DNA from: Cardinalis cardinalis
Taxonomy: Eukaryota > Chordata > Aves > Passeriformes > Cardinalidae
Assembly (NCBI GenBank): GCA_014549065.1
Contig: JACDOX010000385.1
Location: forward strand, 186,001-250,000
Reading direction: 5' to 3'
DNA length: 64,000 bases
In this document: piece by piece, positions 1 through 11,700 of the stretch
Numbering within the stretch: the first letter of the stretch is position 1
How the letters are laid out: the number at the start of each line of letters is the position of its first letter
Position numbers and translations under genes: made by a program
Notes under the pieces: model-generated
Databases searched by the model: none
Seen by the model: only the letters and a program-made list of their open reading frames with translations
Told to the model about the DNA's origin: nothing

Positions 1-3000
1 ATTCCCAAATCACCCCCTTAGCTGCACAGAAAAGACACTGCTTTGCATCAGCCCCTCTCACACACTACAGCTGTCCACAGAGAGGCTGGAAGGAGGTGGC
101 ATGAGCTGGCATGGGAGAGGCCCACTCAAGCTGACTGCTCCGCACTGCCACTTGCAGTTAGCAAGAAGAGAAAAGGCTGTTCACAGTACCAGAAGCAGTG
201 CCCTGATGTGAACACCATGCCCTAACACAATGCACTTTTTGATTTGGAAGCCTGCCCTCAAGCAAGTGGAAAGTGCATACGCAACTGGCACAGGGGAAGT
301 ATCTAGAGGGACAAGAGCTAAGTCCATCAGCTGGCAGCAAGAGTGGCACAAATTTCCTGGGGCACTAGAATTCTTTTGAATAGGAAGCATAGCAGGAAAC
401 AGCAAATGAGGGAATGTTTTGGCCTAGTACCCACTAGACATGAAAAGTAATCTATGATGCAAATATGATGTTGGCTTGAAGAACTAGCTTAAGGCAGCTT
501 AATACTCTTGCTAGTGCAGCTGCTTAAGATGCAGGAATAGCTTCTGGTCTGCCAAACTATCTGTCTTAATGCTATGGACAAAGGAAGCTGTCATCCCATA
601 TTCCCCTTTCTGTTTCAGCATAACTGGCCTTTCTCTGCACAAAGCAAGGATATCTCTGTGGTGACAAGACAGGTTTAGCACTGTTAGAAATCATACAGAT
701 GGATCATTTTCAAAAGAAAGATAAGCTGTAACACTTTTATACTTACTTTATTTCTAACACCTGCAGACAGAAGTAGTTGTAAAATTGTGACTATCAAGTA
801 AAAGGAAAACTGTGACTAACAAGTAGCAGGGAAAAAANGCACATTTAAAAATCTTGCATTTTGACTAGTAAGAGTGGCTGCCCACCACTGAGAACACTGT
901 GTGCCATGCTTATCTGCTTGTACTCTAAAGAGAGTAATAGTTCTATGCTTAAGATTTAAGACTCTAGTAATTCCTTTTCTTGCAAGTATTCAAATGGTGA
1001 CATGCACCCTGAATGTAGCTGCAAGTCATGTTCTAACTAGAGATAGAAAATGCACTTATCTGATTTTGTGGTCTCCTCAGCACCTCCCCAATACCTCTGT
1101 ATGCAATATATGACACCACTATACATATAACAAGTTTCAATGATCAGTGGTATAAAGAACCCTTTGACGCCATCTAAAATTCTTCTCTAGTTTAAGGACA
1201 GAGCTAACCCATTCTTCTCTTTAGGAAAGTAAGTCTAACTGGACTTATCTGTTCCTGCAAGCTTTTTCTCCTAAAAGCTTGATAGTGTACAAATATTTGA
1301 AAGTATAACTAATATGTGGAGAACTATTTTTAACCACTGTATTTTTTTAACCATAATTTCTTGTGTCTTACTTATATATTTACAATCCCCCTTACAAAGA
1401 GTAAGTGAGATTTCAGATCTCACATCTTCTACTATATGAACAGGTCATTTAAGTGCACTGTATGACCTTGTGTTACAGAAGGCTCAGGTCCTTGAATGGC
1501 TTTATTTTCTCTGGGCAGTCTTGGCAGCATGACAACAGTGTAAAGAGGTGTGTGATATGAATGTTATCCATACTGGGGAGAAGGAAGTTTTTGCTTATGA
1601 AAGTGACCTGCCTGTACCAGGTGGTGGCTTTTACTCCTTTAGGATTTTGCCAAAAAATCCAAAAGGCTTTTCTTGTAATCAGGGCGGAAGTCAAACTGTT
1701 AATGCTTATCTAGGGTCACTCCTCTGTTACTGACCTACAATTAAATGTGAGAAATTTTCTCTGGGCTACTGAGGCAATGGAAGACTCTCCAGCTGACTGA
1801 CTTGACTGCTTTGGAATTAGGATCCTGCAATGCTCTGAGACAAACAAATTTAGTACCACGGTAGACAGAAATACTGTCACACCTAGATACCTCTGTGGTG
1901 CACGCAGAATGGGAGCATCAGTCAAAATTTGTAAGAGAAGCCCTTTCACTGAGACACAAAGTGCAAAAAGGATCACTTTGCTACCTAAATTCCTCCTCAC
2001 AGAGGGATCAAGGTGCATCTCAATCTAATCTTAGCCCTACACTTAGCCAATGTTTTATGCCTAAATGATTGTACGGCTGTAATACAACCCTTGTACTGAT
2101 TTGTCCAACACAACTAAGAATTGCAAACCATAATTTATTTAAAACTATTACAATAACGCTAATTAGTAGACAATAAATACTTCAATCAGAATTTCCACAC
2201 AGCATAGGTACCTGTAACTACTACTGTAATGCACTATTGTTGAAGCAGTGTTGAAGCACTGCTACAGCACTAAGGCTAGCAAAAACCATTCTTCAGGAGA
2301 GGCTGGTGTTATTCGCTCATACCAACTACCATGGGCAGTCTCTTTCACTCAACCTCCAGGAGCAGCCTTGAGGTGTACTTACACTCAAGGGAAGGATTTC
2401 ACACACCGTAGGGAGGTATGCTAGAAGTCTTCACTGTGAAAAAGTGAGACTGGGGTTTTACAGTATGACCTAACTGACTGCCAGTCATAGATAGTTTTAG
2501 GTTAAGTCTTGCCAGGCTTATTCAGCAAAATATGCTCCTTTTTTTTTTTGTAATCAGCTCTTTGGTTTCTTTTGTTCAACACTTCTGACTCTTCATATCG
2601 GGGCCTTGCATGGCATTGCAGTCGGTCTGATAGTTAGTCAAGGAGACCTAAAACCAGCATATATTCTTTGCTCAATCTTAGGACTGAACAGCAGGCCCTC
2701 CTTGCTCAGTTCATCACAGACAGAATGTAAATATGACTAAGTTCAAGCTTCTGTATCTGGGCTTAGGCAGAGCATCCTGCTACAGACTGACATTTAGAAG
2801 CTTTTTAGAGGTAAAAGTGTCAACTTAATTTTTAAAATATTATCAAGTGTCAAGTGTCACTTTAAAAAATATTAATATTCTTATTCTGCTTTTATGGGAC
2901 TGTCTAAGCTACATTTTCAACACTGTGCCTGCCATACTTCATTAGAACCTTCCTCCATCTCCTCCTTTATATTATGCATTGGATACCTCTGAATGCCAGG

Positions 3001-4126
3001 CTCTGTGCAGCAGAACAACCTTGCACTAGCCAGATCATAGTAACGATGATGATGAACCTTCTACGGTATCATGTGGTACCTCTGTATAGATCTTGTGTGC
3101 AGATATACAGAATGCTGAGCCTGAAACAGCATCCATCACACAGAATCCACCCAGGATTCACCTTGCAGTTTCTCCAGCGCAGCTAATGGAATCCATAAGT
3201 GCAGTGCAACAGGCAACTCCTAAATTGTGCTTGATTCTAAACAAATTCTGTATTTAGTGTGACAGGCTTATGTCTGCACCAGGAAAATACTGGGGAAATT
3301 ATTTAAGGATTTGTTCCTTAATGAACCAGTCAAGGACCTCCCCCTACCTTTCCTCTTGATTTGGTAGTCACCATATGGATTAAAAGTGAATAACTCCTCA
3401 TACAGGCTGGCACATTTGTTTTTGTTGTTCTTATTTGGGGGATTTAATTTTCTATTATGCTCCCTCCCCACTTTGGCTGGCTGTCTTGGTCCACTCCCAC
3501 TCCTGACACCAAAGACGTCCCAACCCAGAGGGAGGCTGGGGGGAGGGAAACTTATCAGATTCCTGAAATGAAATTAGATGCAAACAAGATCGATATTACA
3601 TCTCTGAAACATTTCTTGTTAAATAGAAAAAAAAAAAAAAAAAAAACTAAGAGAGAGGACAGAAAAGGCAGAAACAAAGGAAGGAAAAGGAGGAAAGAGG
3701 TGGAGAGAGAGATGCAGGGTGGTGGTGATGGCCCGTCAATGCGTCAATGTTTGGTCGGCAGGTGGCGTGCAGGCACTGCAAGCATGGACAAGGGCGGGAC
3801 TCCGAGGCTCAGTGAACAGCGTGGCTCCTGCACTCCATGAGCTTGGAACACTGAGGAGGCTCGATTCAGAAAAGGCATCGGAACAGCAGCCAGGCTTCCT
3901 CCTCAAGGAAATTTACAGTGACACTACAAACACTCTCCTCTGTGTCATCGAAGCAAATACCTAGGTTCTTGTATTTTGGGAAGAAGAAAGCTCCTGCAGA
4001 TTTCAGAACATTCAGAAAACAGGCCTTTATTGCTGTGTTTCTGCTGTGTGGGACATTGCTGAAGCTGAGTGGGGGTGAGGAAGTGAGTTTTCCCTACATC
4101 AGAATACTGGTTTTGCACTAGAGAAA
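1..4126. other. AT-rich non-coding stretch
   Basis: I see no supported gene here. Open frames are short, lack family motifs and show no exon-like border pairs. The visible landmarks are a 20-base A run at 3627-3646 and the purine-rich (GA-rich) tract that follows it to about 3718. A T run lies near 2539. The rest looks like ordinary unique bird intergenic or intronic DNA. Confidence 0.6.
3627..3718. repeat. poly-A run plus purine-rich tract
   Basis: Twenty consecutive A are followed by about 70 bases that are almost entirely A and G. No retroposon body or target-site duplication was recognised next to it, so it is described only as low-complexity sequence. Confidence 0.8.
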
Positions 4127-4220
4127 TTTGTACACAGTGTAGACAAAACTGACATAGCGGTACCATATTCACAAATGATCCTTAAATAATCTATGTGCTG
4201 AGACTCACCGGAAGGGGTAA

Positions 4221-4394
4221 TATATAGATACAGATATAGATATATAGATATATAGATATATAGATATATAGATATATAGATATATAGATATATAGATATA
4301 TAGATATATAGATNATATAGATATATAGATATATAGATATATAGATATATAGATATATAGATATATAGATATATAGATATATAGATATATAGAT
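4221..4394. repeat. GATATATA octanucleotide microsatellite
   Basis: The 8-base unit GATATATA is repeated about twenty times with a single N interruption near 4314. It is the largest simple array of the left compound satellite. Its copy number is likely to be variable or mis-assembled. Confidence 0.9.
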
Positions 4395-4553
4395 GTGTGC
4401 GTGTGTGTGTGTATAGATATGTTTGTATCTGTACATATGAGAGTATATATTATTATATAGACATAGGTACATAGGTGTGCATTTATATAGGCCTTTAAAA
4501 GTTTATATTATATATAGATACAGATACAGATATATCTGTATCTATATATATGT

Positions 4554-4613
4554 GATAGAGATAGAGATAGAGATAGAGATAGAGATAGAGATAGAGATAG
4601 AGATAGAGATAGA
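4554..4613. repeat. GATAGA hexanucleotide microsatellite
   Basis: About ten uninterrupted copies of the 6-base unit GATAGA. Immediately upstream is a small palindrome, AGATACAGATA followed by its complement, at about 4522-4543. Confidence 0.9.
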
Positions 4614-5454
4614 GGAAGAGATATGCCACTACAACCTGACAGGTATATAATAGATATATAAATAGGTCATTGTCAGTTTGTATTACATATATTTGTCTCA
4701 CATTTGTATATAAATATAGGCCATTACAGCCCTACAAAAGGAGACACATTTATACACAGTGTAGACAAATTTGGCAATCCATTACCATATTCACAAATCA
4801 TCCTTAAATAATCTATGAGCTGAGATTAATTAACTGCTAGGGATCCTATTTTTCTGTGTAAATATAGTGGTATATGTGTCTTTGTGTGTGTGTGTATAGA
4901 TATGTATGTATCTGTACATGTGGGTTACATCAATAGAGATAGAGATATATAGATAATGGATAGATGGATAGATGATAGATAGACATGTATATGTATATAT
5001 TGGTCTATACATGGGTGAGTATATATAACTTATTATCAGTATATCTATTACATAGATAAATATAGATATAGATAAGTATAGATTAGATATATAGGTAATA
5101 GATATAGATTAGGTATAGATAGATACAGATGTGGATATAGATATAGATAGATATGGTTGTAGATAGGCTACTACAGCCCTACAAAATAAGACACATTTGT
5201 ACAAAGTGTAGACAAACCTGACATACCATTACCGTATTTACAAATGATCCTTAAGTGATCTAGGTGCTGAGACCAACTTACTTCTAGGAGTGCTGTATAA
5301 AAGCATATCTGTGTGTGTATATAGATAAGTATGTATCTGTACATATGTGGGCATATATGAATAGACAGATATAGATACAGATATAGATTAAATATAGGTA
5401 TAGATAGATACAGTTGTAGATGTAGGTAAAGATATAGATAGGTGTGTGTACACG

Positions 5455-5995
5455 TGAAGAGGGTCCCACGGAGAGTCGGCCGAGTAACGACAATCACACC
5501 AATATGGCTACATGTAGTTCTACTCTATTAAGCAATTTTGGCATATTTATGCTCCTCTATATGCTGTTTCATGCCACTACTGCTTAGTGCTTATTGGTTG
5601 AATGACTGCAATCACATGTACTTGTTACTTGTTGATTGGTTGCTATGCTGTAAGCATTTTAGCTAAGGTGTGCTAAATTAGCATTTCTCCTATCGTGTTT
5701 GGCATCTGGCTTTGTCCTTGCCCATTCCTTATTCGTCCTTGCTGTATCTATTCAAGGACAGTACATCGTCTACCTTGTTCTGAGGACCGTACATGATCTT
5801 CAAAGTAACTCTATCATCTGCAGGCCAGATTTACTTCTTGTGTTATTCATTCTTCATGCTATCTAAATTGCCAAACTTAGCAGGATCTATTAGTACTTCT
5901 CCTTTCCTTCTCTTTATCCCTTGTATACTACACTTGACACACACGGGCTGTCTCTGAGTCACCCAGCACCGATACTCTTTTTTACAGTCCTAACA
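5455..5995 (-). mobile_element. retroviral LTR-like sequence, minus strand
   Basis: Read on the minus strand, this block has a TATA-like CATAAATATG. After it come CATATTGGTGTGATTGTCG and a CG-rich tail ending near GGGACCC. This layout (AT-box, then a tail with ATTGGTGTG) resembles the promoter/R/U5 part of avian endogenous retrovirus LTRs. The 3' end lies next to the compound satellite at about 5455. The 5' end is not defined, and no target-site duplication was established. The family assignment is inference. Confidence 0.5.
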
Positions 5996-6075
5996 AGCAA
6001 TGAAAACAAAAGGATTCCACGTTCCACATGATCTACAAGGAATTGGGGTATGATCGCACATAAAACGAGTTTCTT
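5870..6075 (-). pseudogene. broken cysteine-rich reading frame beside the LTR
   Basis: On the minus strand, a frame running from about 6065 down to 5870 is rich in cysteine pairs, including CRSCGTW, then CKKEYRCW and VCVKC. One in-frame stop interrupts it between the first and second cysteine groups. The arrangement resembles a zinc-ribbon-like fold, and it lies upstream of and partly inside the minus-strand LTR-like block. It could be a relic of a retroelement open frame or chance. I do not recognise a family. Confidence 0.25.
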
Positions 6076-6239
6076 AAAACACTGCCTAAAGTCATACTCA
6101 GGACTATAGACTCACGTAAACCTAGAGGTCACAACCCTTGACTTTNGATGTAGTGTCTAAAAGCTTGGGTGACTGCTTGATGTTGTTNAAACACTTCTCA
6201 AACTCAGACGGGCTTGGTGCTATGCCCATTTCCCTGGCG

Positions 6240-6770
6240 TGTTACAGTTCGTGGGTTTTTTTCAGTTTTCCTATATTGGTTTGTTTTCATGTACCCCATG
6301 TTTTCCCCAAGTTGGTTTACCCCTAGGTTTTGTCCTCCCTCAAAGCTGTCCCTCATGCCGTTCCCCACTCTTTGTTCCAGTTCCTTCCCTGCCTGTCAAG
6401 ATAATCCAACTCTTTATTCCTGAACCTTCCCTGTCACTTTTGCCTTGGACCAATCCCTGACTGCACCACCCCTTTGGAATTCCCCTATTGCTGGAAGCCC
6501 CACTGGCCCCAGTGACCTACCCTCTCCTCCCAGCTGTCCTAATTAGACCCAAGCAACTGATGGAATCCCCTCGCTCCTCCCCTGCAGATTCCTTATCAGT
6601 CAGTTGTTTCTATCCACGCCCTGAGTTGTACCCCTATAAAATCCCAGGCACAGAAGGGCCAGCGGCTCTTTGCTGCTGAATCCTTCCCTTGGAATAAACC
6701 TTTGCCTGCAGAACCTCACAATCGAGGAGCCTCCTCCTTCTCTTTCGGCAGCTCCGTGCCGCACTTAGTA
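6240..6770 (+). mobile_element. probable solo LTR, plus strand
   Basis: The block carries a compact core-promoter layout: TATAAAA at 6635-6641 and a polyadenylation-type AATAAA at 6693-6698. A pyrimidine-rich tail follows, ending near TTTCGGCA. The 58-base TATA-to-AATAAA spacing is typical of LTR U3/R structure. The 5' boundary (about 6240, TGTTACAG) is a guess, and no internal retroviral sequence is attached. It sits 2 kb upstream of the MROH-like gene in the same orientation. Confidence 0.5.
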
Positions 6771-6884
6771 GATCCTGAAGCGCTAAGCAGTGGCTCATCA
6801 GGTTCAGCCGCGGGCTGAACCCACGCCTTGGCCGTCCCCCACTCCTGGCGCAGCGCCGCAGTTTTCCCAAGAGCCAGCCCGGGC

Positions 6885-7240
6885 TCCGGTGGGCTGTGTC
6901 AATGGGGAACCTGTCCCAGTGCCTGACCGTGCTCCGGGTGAAAAACCTTTTCCTGATATGGAAATGAAACCTGCCCTGTCCCAGCTCCCTGCCCTTTGCT
7001 CCAGTCCTGTCACTGGTCCCGACAGTGACGAGAGCTGCAGCAGCCCCTCTGATTCCCCTCAGGAGGATGTTGAAGACCACAATGACGCCCTTTACTCTCC
7101 TCCAGGCTGAACCAAGTGGCCTAAGCCGCATCTAGGGCTTCCCCTCCAGACCACACTCCATCCTTGCAGTCCTCCTTTGCATTCTGGCTAATGGCTTCAT
7201 ATCTTTTCATATTGTGCTGCCCAGAACTGCGCCCGTCTGC
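6885..7240 (-). mobile_element. CR1 LINE 3' fragment, minus strand
   Basis: The plus strand reads as the complement of a bird CR1 3' region. It contains the 'CCTGTCCCAGTGCCTGACC...GTGAAAAACCTTTTCCTGATAT' landmark, the 'CTCCTCCAGGCTGAAC' landmark and the 'GCCCAGAACTGC' landmark, in the expected order and spacing. It is truncated and diverged and has no open frame. Its insertion contributes no visible exon to the gene downstream. Confidence 0.7.
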
Positions 7241-7244
7241 TTCC

Positions 7245-8460
7245 AGTGCTGCTCTTGGCTGCTGCTTCAGGGTGTGAGACCATCCTCAGAGACACAGGAC
7301 AGCTTCTCCTCCCAGAGTTCTCCTCATCCTCTGCACTTCCACGGGTCTGCCTTGATGTTCACTGGGGAACTTCCCACTTTGTGGCCGCTCATTGCTGTGC
7401 TCAGCAGGGACACAGTTTTCTTTGGACATGAGCTGCCAGAGCAAGACATGCAGCAACTAAGCCGAGAATAGCAGAGGCTGGGCAGCTTCTGTTTTTTCCA
7501 GAATGCGGGCAAGAGAGTGAGAAAAGCACAAGGAAATTTCAGACTGTTACTTTGCAATCTAATTGCCCTGGGAAACTCGGCAATCGATGGCGCTCTGGTG
7601 CTAAGGCCAATGCCTTCCATGAGAAAAATTCATTTCAGGAAGGAGCAACATCAGCTGACAGAGACCAAGTGTGCCAGCAGTTGCTCCAGTTGCTCCTGCC
7701 ATCAGCCCCTGCAGGAAGGAGCACAGCCCCCAATGCACGTGACCTTTGGCTTTTTCTGGCACAGAAGCCCCCCGGGGGCACAGGTCTCTGAGGCAGGAGA
7801 CGGGCACCAGCGCTGCCAGGGCTCGGGGAGTGGCAGGTCTGCTTGGCCGGGGACTCTGCCACACCTGCTGATGTCAGCGCTCCCCGGGCCCCAGGCCTCA
7901 GAGCAGCATTCGTGCCCGGGCCCACACGTTCCGTGTGCGTGTCACACCGGCGGGTTTAGGACGGCCACCAGCCACGACCTGTCCAAGGAGGCTGTGCCAG
8001 CTTCCCTGGAAGGCCCCGTGCCCTTCCCAGCGTGGCTGCCTCGGCAGCCCTGGGGGCTCCTTCTGCTGCCCTGAGCCCCCAGAGCAGGGCAGCNTTTGCT
8101 GATGCTCTGAGCCCTTCCTAAAGATCCTGTCAGCCTGGCTTAGACACCTGGGGCCAGGCATTCCTTCCAACCTGGGCCACTTTGGGTGGGCTGGGGGTGG
8201 CCCCAAGGCAGGAGGCAGGGCGTGCAAGGGCCCTTGGTGACACGGTGCAGCACGGTCACTGTGGCATGGAATGGAACCAGGTGGCCAAGGGCCCTTTGTG
8301 ACACGTGGTGACATAGCAGCTGGGAGTGACAAGGGCATGCCACAGTGCTCGGAGCACGCGACAGCACAGGACGGGACAGAGCGGTGCCGTGAGGAGCCCC
8401 CGCACAGCGCACTCGTTCGCGTCCCACCCGGAGCTTGTCTGAGACGTTTTTCCTGCAGCT
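7245..8460. other. GC-rich upstream flank of the MROH-like gene
   Basis: No exon could be supported. Open frames on both strands here are long only because stop codons are rare in GC-rich DNA. A 61-base-spaced direct repeat, AAGGGCCCTTGGTGACAC (8226) and AAGGGCCCTTTGTGACAC (8287), lies about 450 bases before the start codon. The promoter and 5' untranslated exons of the gene probably lie in this stretch or the next, but no TATA box or initiator was identified. Confidence 0.5.
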
Positions 8461-8465
8461 GAGCT

Positions 8466-8703
8466 CGAGGCCAGACCACAGGACTAGCTGACCCGTGGTC
8501 TCCCTGCGGCTTCTCTTCTGCAGGTGCCCTCAAGGCCGGACCACAGTCCTTGACAGGAGTCTCCTGTCCTTGTGGCAGGAATCCTTGAGACAGAGTGCGG
8601 GACTTGCTGTCCTGTAGCCTTGCTGAGGCTTCTTTCTTGAAGGTGCTTTCCAGGCACCACTGCAGGACTTGGGGACTTGGAGATTTTCCAAGGCATCTCT
8701 CCT
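8466..8703 (+). repeat. diverged ~119-bp tandem duplication before the start codon
   Basis: Two copies of about 119 bases align over most of their length. GGACTAGCTG (8481) matches GGACTTGCTG (8600), and GGCTTCTCTTCTGCAGGTGCC matches GGCTTCTTTCTTGAAGGTGCT. Each copy also carries an internal half resembling the other half. The block ends 29 bases before the ATG, so it probably lies in the 5' untranslated region or proximal promoter. Its function is unknown. Confidence 0.55.
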
Positions 8704-8731
8704 GCAAATAGCCACAAATCCAGCCAGAGAC

Positions 8732-11700
8732 ATGGAGCAGAGATCCCCTAGAGTTCCCAAGCTGGCCTTGGTGGAGCAAGAGGAAGAAGGCCCTGCAGCC
8801 GCCCCGGCACAGGAGACGGAACAGGTGGTGCCGTTCCAGCCACCGCAGGAGGGTGAGTGGCAGAGCTGGGCCACAGCACTGGTGCCTGCTGCCAGCCTGG
8901 CCCCACGCCATGCCATGCCGTGCCATGCCGTCCCCTGGGGACGTGCGCACGGACAGGACAGAAGAGGGGCCGGGCAGACACCCCGCAGTGGCCATGCTCC
9001 ATCCCCTGGGCCATCCCGGGGCTCTCTCTGCCTGGGGAGCGCAGGGCTGGGCCGTGTTCTCCGGCCTCTGCCACAGCCCCTCATCTCTGGCTGCGCTCGC
9101 TCTTTGCCAGATGCAGCCCTGGAGCGCACACAAGAGCAGGAGTCCAGCCATGGCCGCTTCCGCAGAACAGCGCAGGTACCTGCAGCCACCCCCACCTGGG
9201 CTGGGCCCGCTGTCCCTGCTCAGCCGAGCACCGCCTGTGGAGCACTCCACGCAACATCCCCGGCTCCTTGCCCTTCTCCTACAGTTCGTTTGCAACTTCC
9301 TCAAGAGAATTAACGAGGAAGAGACCATCGCCATGGGCGCAGGCCTCAGACCACTCTCGCCCGTCTTCCAAAGCAAGACCAGTGCTGCCCTGCTGCGCAT
9401 GCTTGTAGAGGAGGATTTTTACAATGCAAAGCAAGTAAGCAGCCTGTGGCCAGGGTTTCATCCTTCCAGGAATTGCCTGGCCTCCCAAGCCACGCATCCT
9501 GGCTGCCGTCAGCCTTTCAGGCCACACGGCAGTGTGGTGGGAAGGGAAGCGCTTCTCTGGGGAAGCGGGGAACATTGCTCCCTCTGGCAGCTTTCCAAGT
9601 CTCCCCGTGCCTTCTCCAGGTGCCTGCCATGGTGAGCTACATCCACCAGTGGCTCATGGCCAATGATTCTGCTGAGCACAGGCTGGACAAGACCCTGCTG
9701 GATCTCACCGAAGCACAGCCAAATGACGCAGTCATGACGCTGCTGCGTGTGGCCCCGTCCTGTGACAGGTATGGGGCCCACCTGCCCAGAGGGCTCAGGG
9801 CTCCCCTGCCCATCAGCCTGTACAGCCTGTCCCAGGTGTCTGAGCAACAGAGAGTTCCAGGGCCCTCTGGCTGCTGCCTTTCCCAGCCCTGGCATGTCAG
9901 CCCATGAGCCTGCTGCCACGCTCCCTTGACGCCTCCCAGGGCTCTGGCCCCACAGGCCTGGGCTGTCTGGGTGCTGCTTGCAGGGGGGCAGTGGGCACAG
10001 GCAGAACTGGCAGCCAGCTCAGCTCCCTCTGCTGCTGTGTCTGAGACCCCCCTGAGACACAGCTCTAACCCCGCAGAGCTGCCGTGGCCATGTGGAAGAC
10101 CATCATGGGCTCAGCCAGGACTGCGGAGCTGGCACAGCTGATACTCCTGGATGTGCTGGGCAGCTGGCCAGAGCACAGCACCTGCACCTCCGATGGGGAC
10201 GACACGGCTGTCCTTGCCCTGGCTGTGAGTTTCGGCAACTGGCCTTTGCTGGCCCCAAGGCTGCCTCTCCAGCAGCTCTCCATCCTCCTTCCCCACTGCA
10301 TCTCCCTGCCTCAGGCGCTGGCCTGAAACCTGGCCCAGGGGCAGCTTCAGGCCCACCAGGCCCCGTGCTCCCCCTGCATCTCTCCTGGCCTCTTCCTGCC
10401 GCGCTCGGGCCCTGCCACACAGACACCTTGGCACTGAGCGGTGGCTCGGGGGCCTTTGTCCTTTGCAGGCAACTGTGGTGACGTGGAAGATCCTCCAGGT
10501 GCCCTGCCTGCCACGGATATTGAAGGTGTATTTCCCCCGCCTATTCGTGCATCTGCTCTTCCAAGTCTTCTTCAGCACTTTGGATATGCCAGAGGAGGTC
10601 CACACCTTCTGGAAGGGATGCCAGGAAGAGCACGGCCTTGCCACCAGCCCCAACAGGTGCTCCATGCCACTCCTCCCGTCCCTGACACGTGGCCTGCCGA
10701 GGAGCCAGCGCTGCCAGTGTGACCTGGGCTTTGCTCTGCACACAGGTTTGCAGTGCAGACCCTCAAGTCCCTGCTCTGCCTTCTCCGCTGCGAGGATGTG
10801 GTGGTGGCAATGGAACGCAGGTGTGCCTGGGACACGCTGCTCTCTCTTGACACTCACCACTTTGCCGTGGCTCTGCTTGCCAGGTGAGACCCCCTTCTCC
10901 CCGCTGCCTCTGACATTGCTGCTCTGTGCCCAGCTGCCCCACAAAGTGCCCGCGGTCAATGGGCCAGAGGGCCTTGTCACTGAGGGACGGCCAAGCCCAC
11001 CGGAAAAGCCTGGCAGAGGAGGGTGCCCAGGAGCAACCAAGTCCCAAATGGCCCAGGTCCCCTTGCTGGAAGGCTGCTGGGGAAAGATGAGAACTGGCTG
11101 AGTCACGCCTGCGAGAGGTTTGCCCCACTGGCTCAGGCTCTTGTTTCCTTTTTCCCCTCTTCAGAGAAATTCGCCATCTAGCCATACACTTTTGTTCCGC
11201 GGTGGCATTCTACCTGCTCGCCCTGCTCGGCAAAGAGATGCCATACTGGGATTTCCCTGCCCTGGCGTTCCTTGTGGAGGTGAGCCTCAAGGCCAGCGCT
11301 GCCTGGCTCAGCTGCCTCCCAGCTCTCTGCCCTCTCGTAGCCACAGCTGCCAGGACAGTGCCCGTGCCCTGTGCGCTTCTGGGTTCCAGCCGGCCGGCTC
11401 CCCTGTCACTGCCCCGTGCCTTTCAGGTCCTCGACTGCCTGGACTTGAGGGAATGCAGTGACAGCGTTCTGGAGATCCTGGCACAGAACCTGCAGAGCGA
11501 GCACATGGCGAGGCGGTACTTGGCACTCAGAGGCCTCGTAGTGCTGGGCAAGAATCCCTTGATGGTGAGAAGGGGGCAGCGGCTGAAGCCGTGCAGGCAG
11601 CGTGGGACTGGGCAACGCAGTCGCTTGGCCTTGCCTGGGCTTCGGGCGCTGGGGCAGCTGCTCCCAGCTCTCCCGCCTCCCGCTTCAGCTGCCCCAGTGC

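Larger units (their letters stand above)
4127..5450. repeat. compound satellite block, left copy
   Basis: A non-simple core recurs three times in the same orientation, at about 4127-4209, 4722-4842 and 5167-5290. It reads roughly: CCATTACAGCCCTAC, a stretch with GTGTAGACAAA, then CCTTAAATAATCT, then GTGCTGAGA. Between the cores lie GTGTGTAT/GATATGTATGTATCTGTACATATG spacers and microsatellites. The same core and spacer recur at 15.4-16.05 kb, on the far side of the MROH-like gene. The unit is therefore a minisatellite-like array whose cores are conserved while the ATAG-rich spacers vary in length. Confidence 0.8.

Noticed and set aside
1548..1733. HTGEK sequence suggesting a C2H2 zinc finger
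   Set aside because: Only the linker-like five residues occur. The two-cysteine, two-histidine finger spacing is absent on both sides.
4221..4613. CRISPR-like regular repeats
   Set aside because: These are uninterrupted 6- and 8-base microsatellites without unique spacers of constant length.
7517..8074. 185-codon plus-strand frame upstream of the gene
   Set aside because: Biased composition, no motif, no splice link to the MROH exons.
7898..9400. 500-codon minus-strand open frame antisense to the first MROH exons
   Set aside because: GC-rich DNA has few stop codons. The frame crosses exons and introns of the real gene, has no domain, and is rich in G, P, A and R as expected of a shadow frame.
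8853..9635. 260-codon frame running through introns 1-3
   Set aside because: Overlaps the true exons in another frame and reads through the splice sites.
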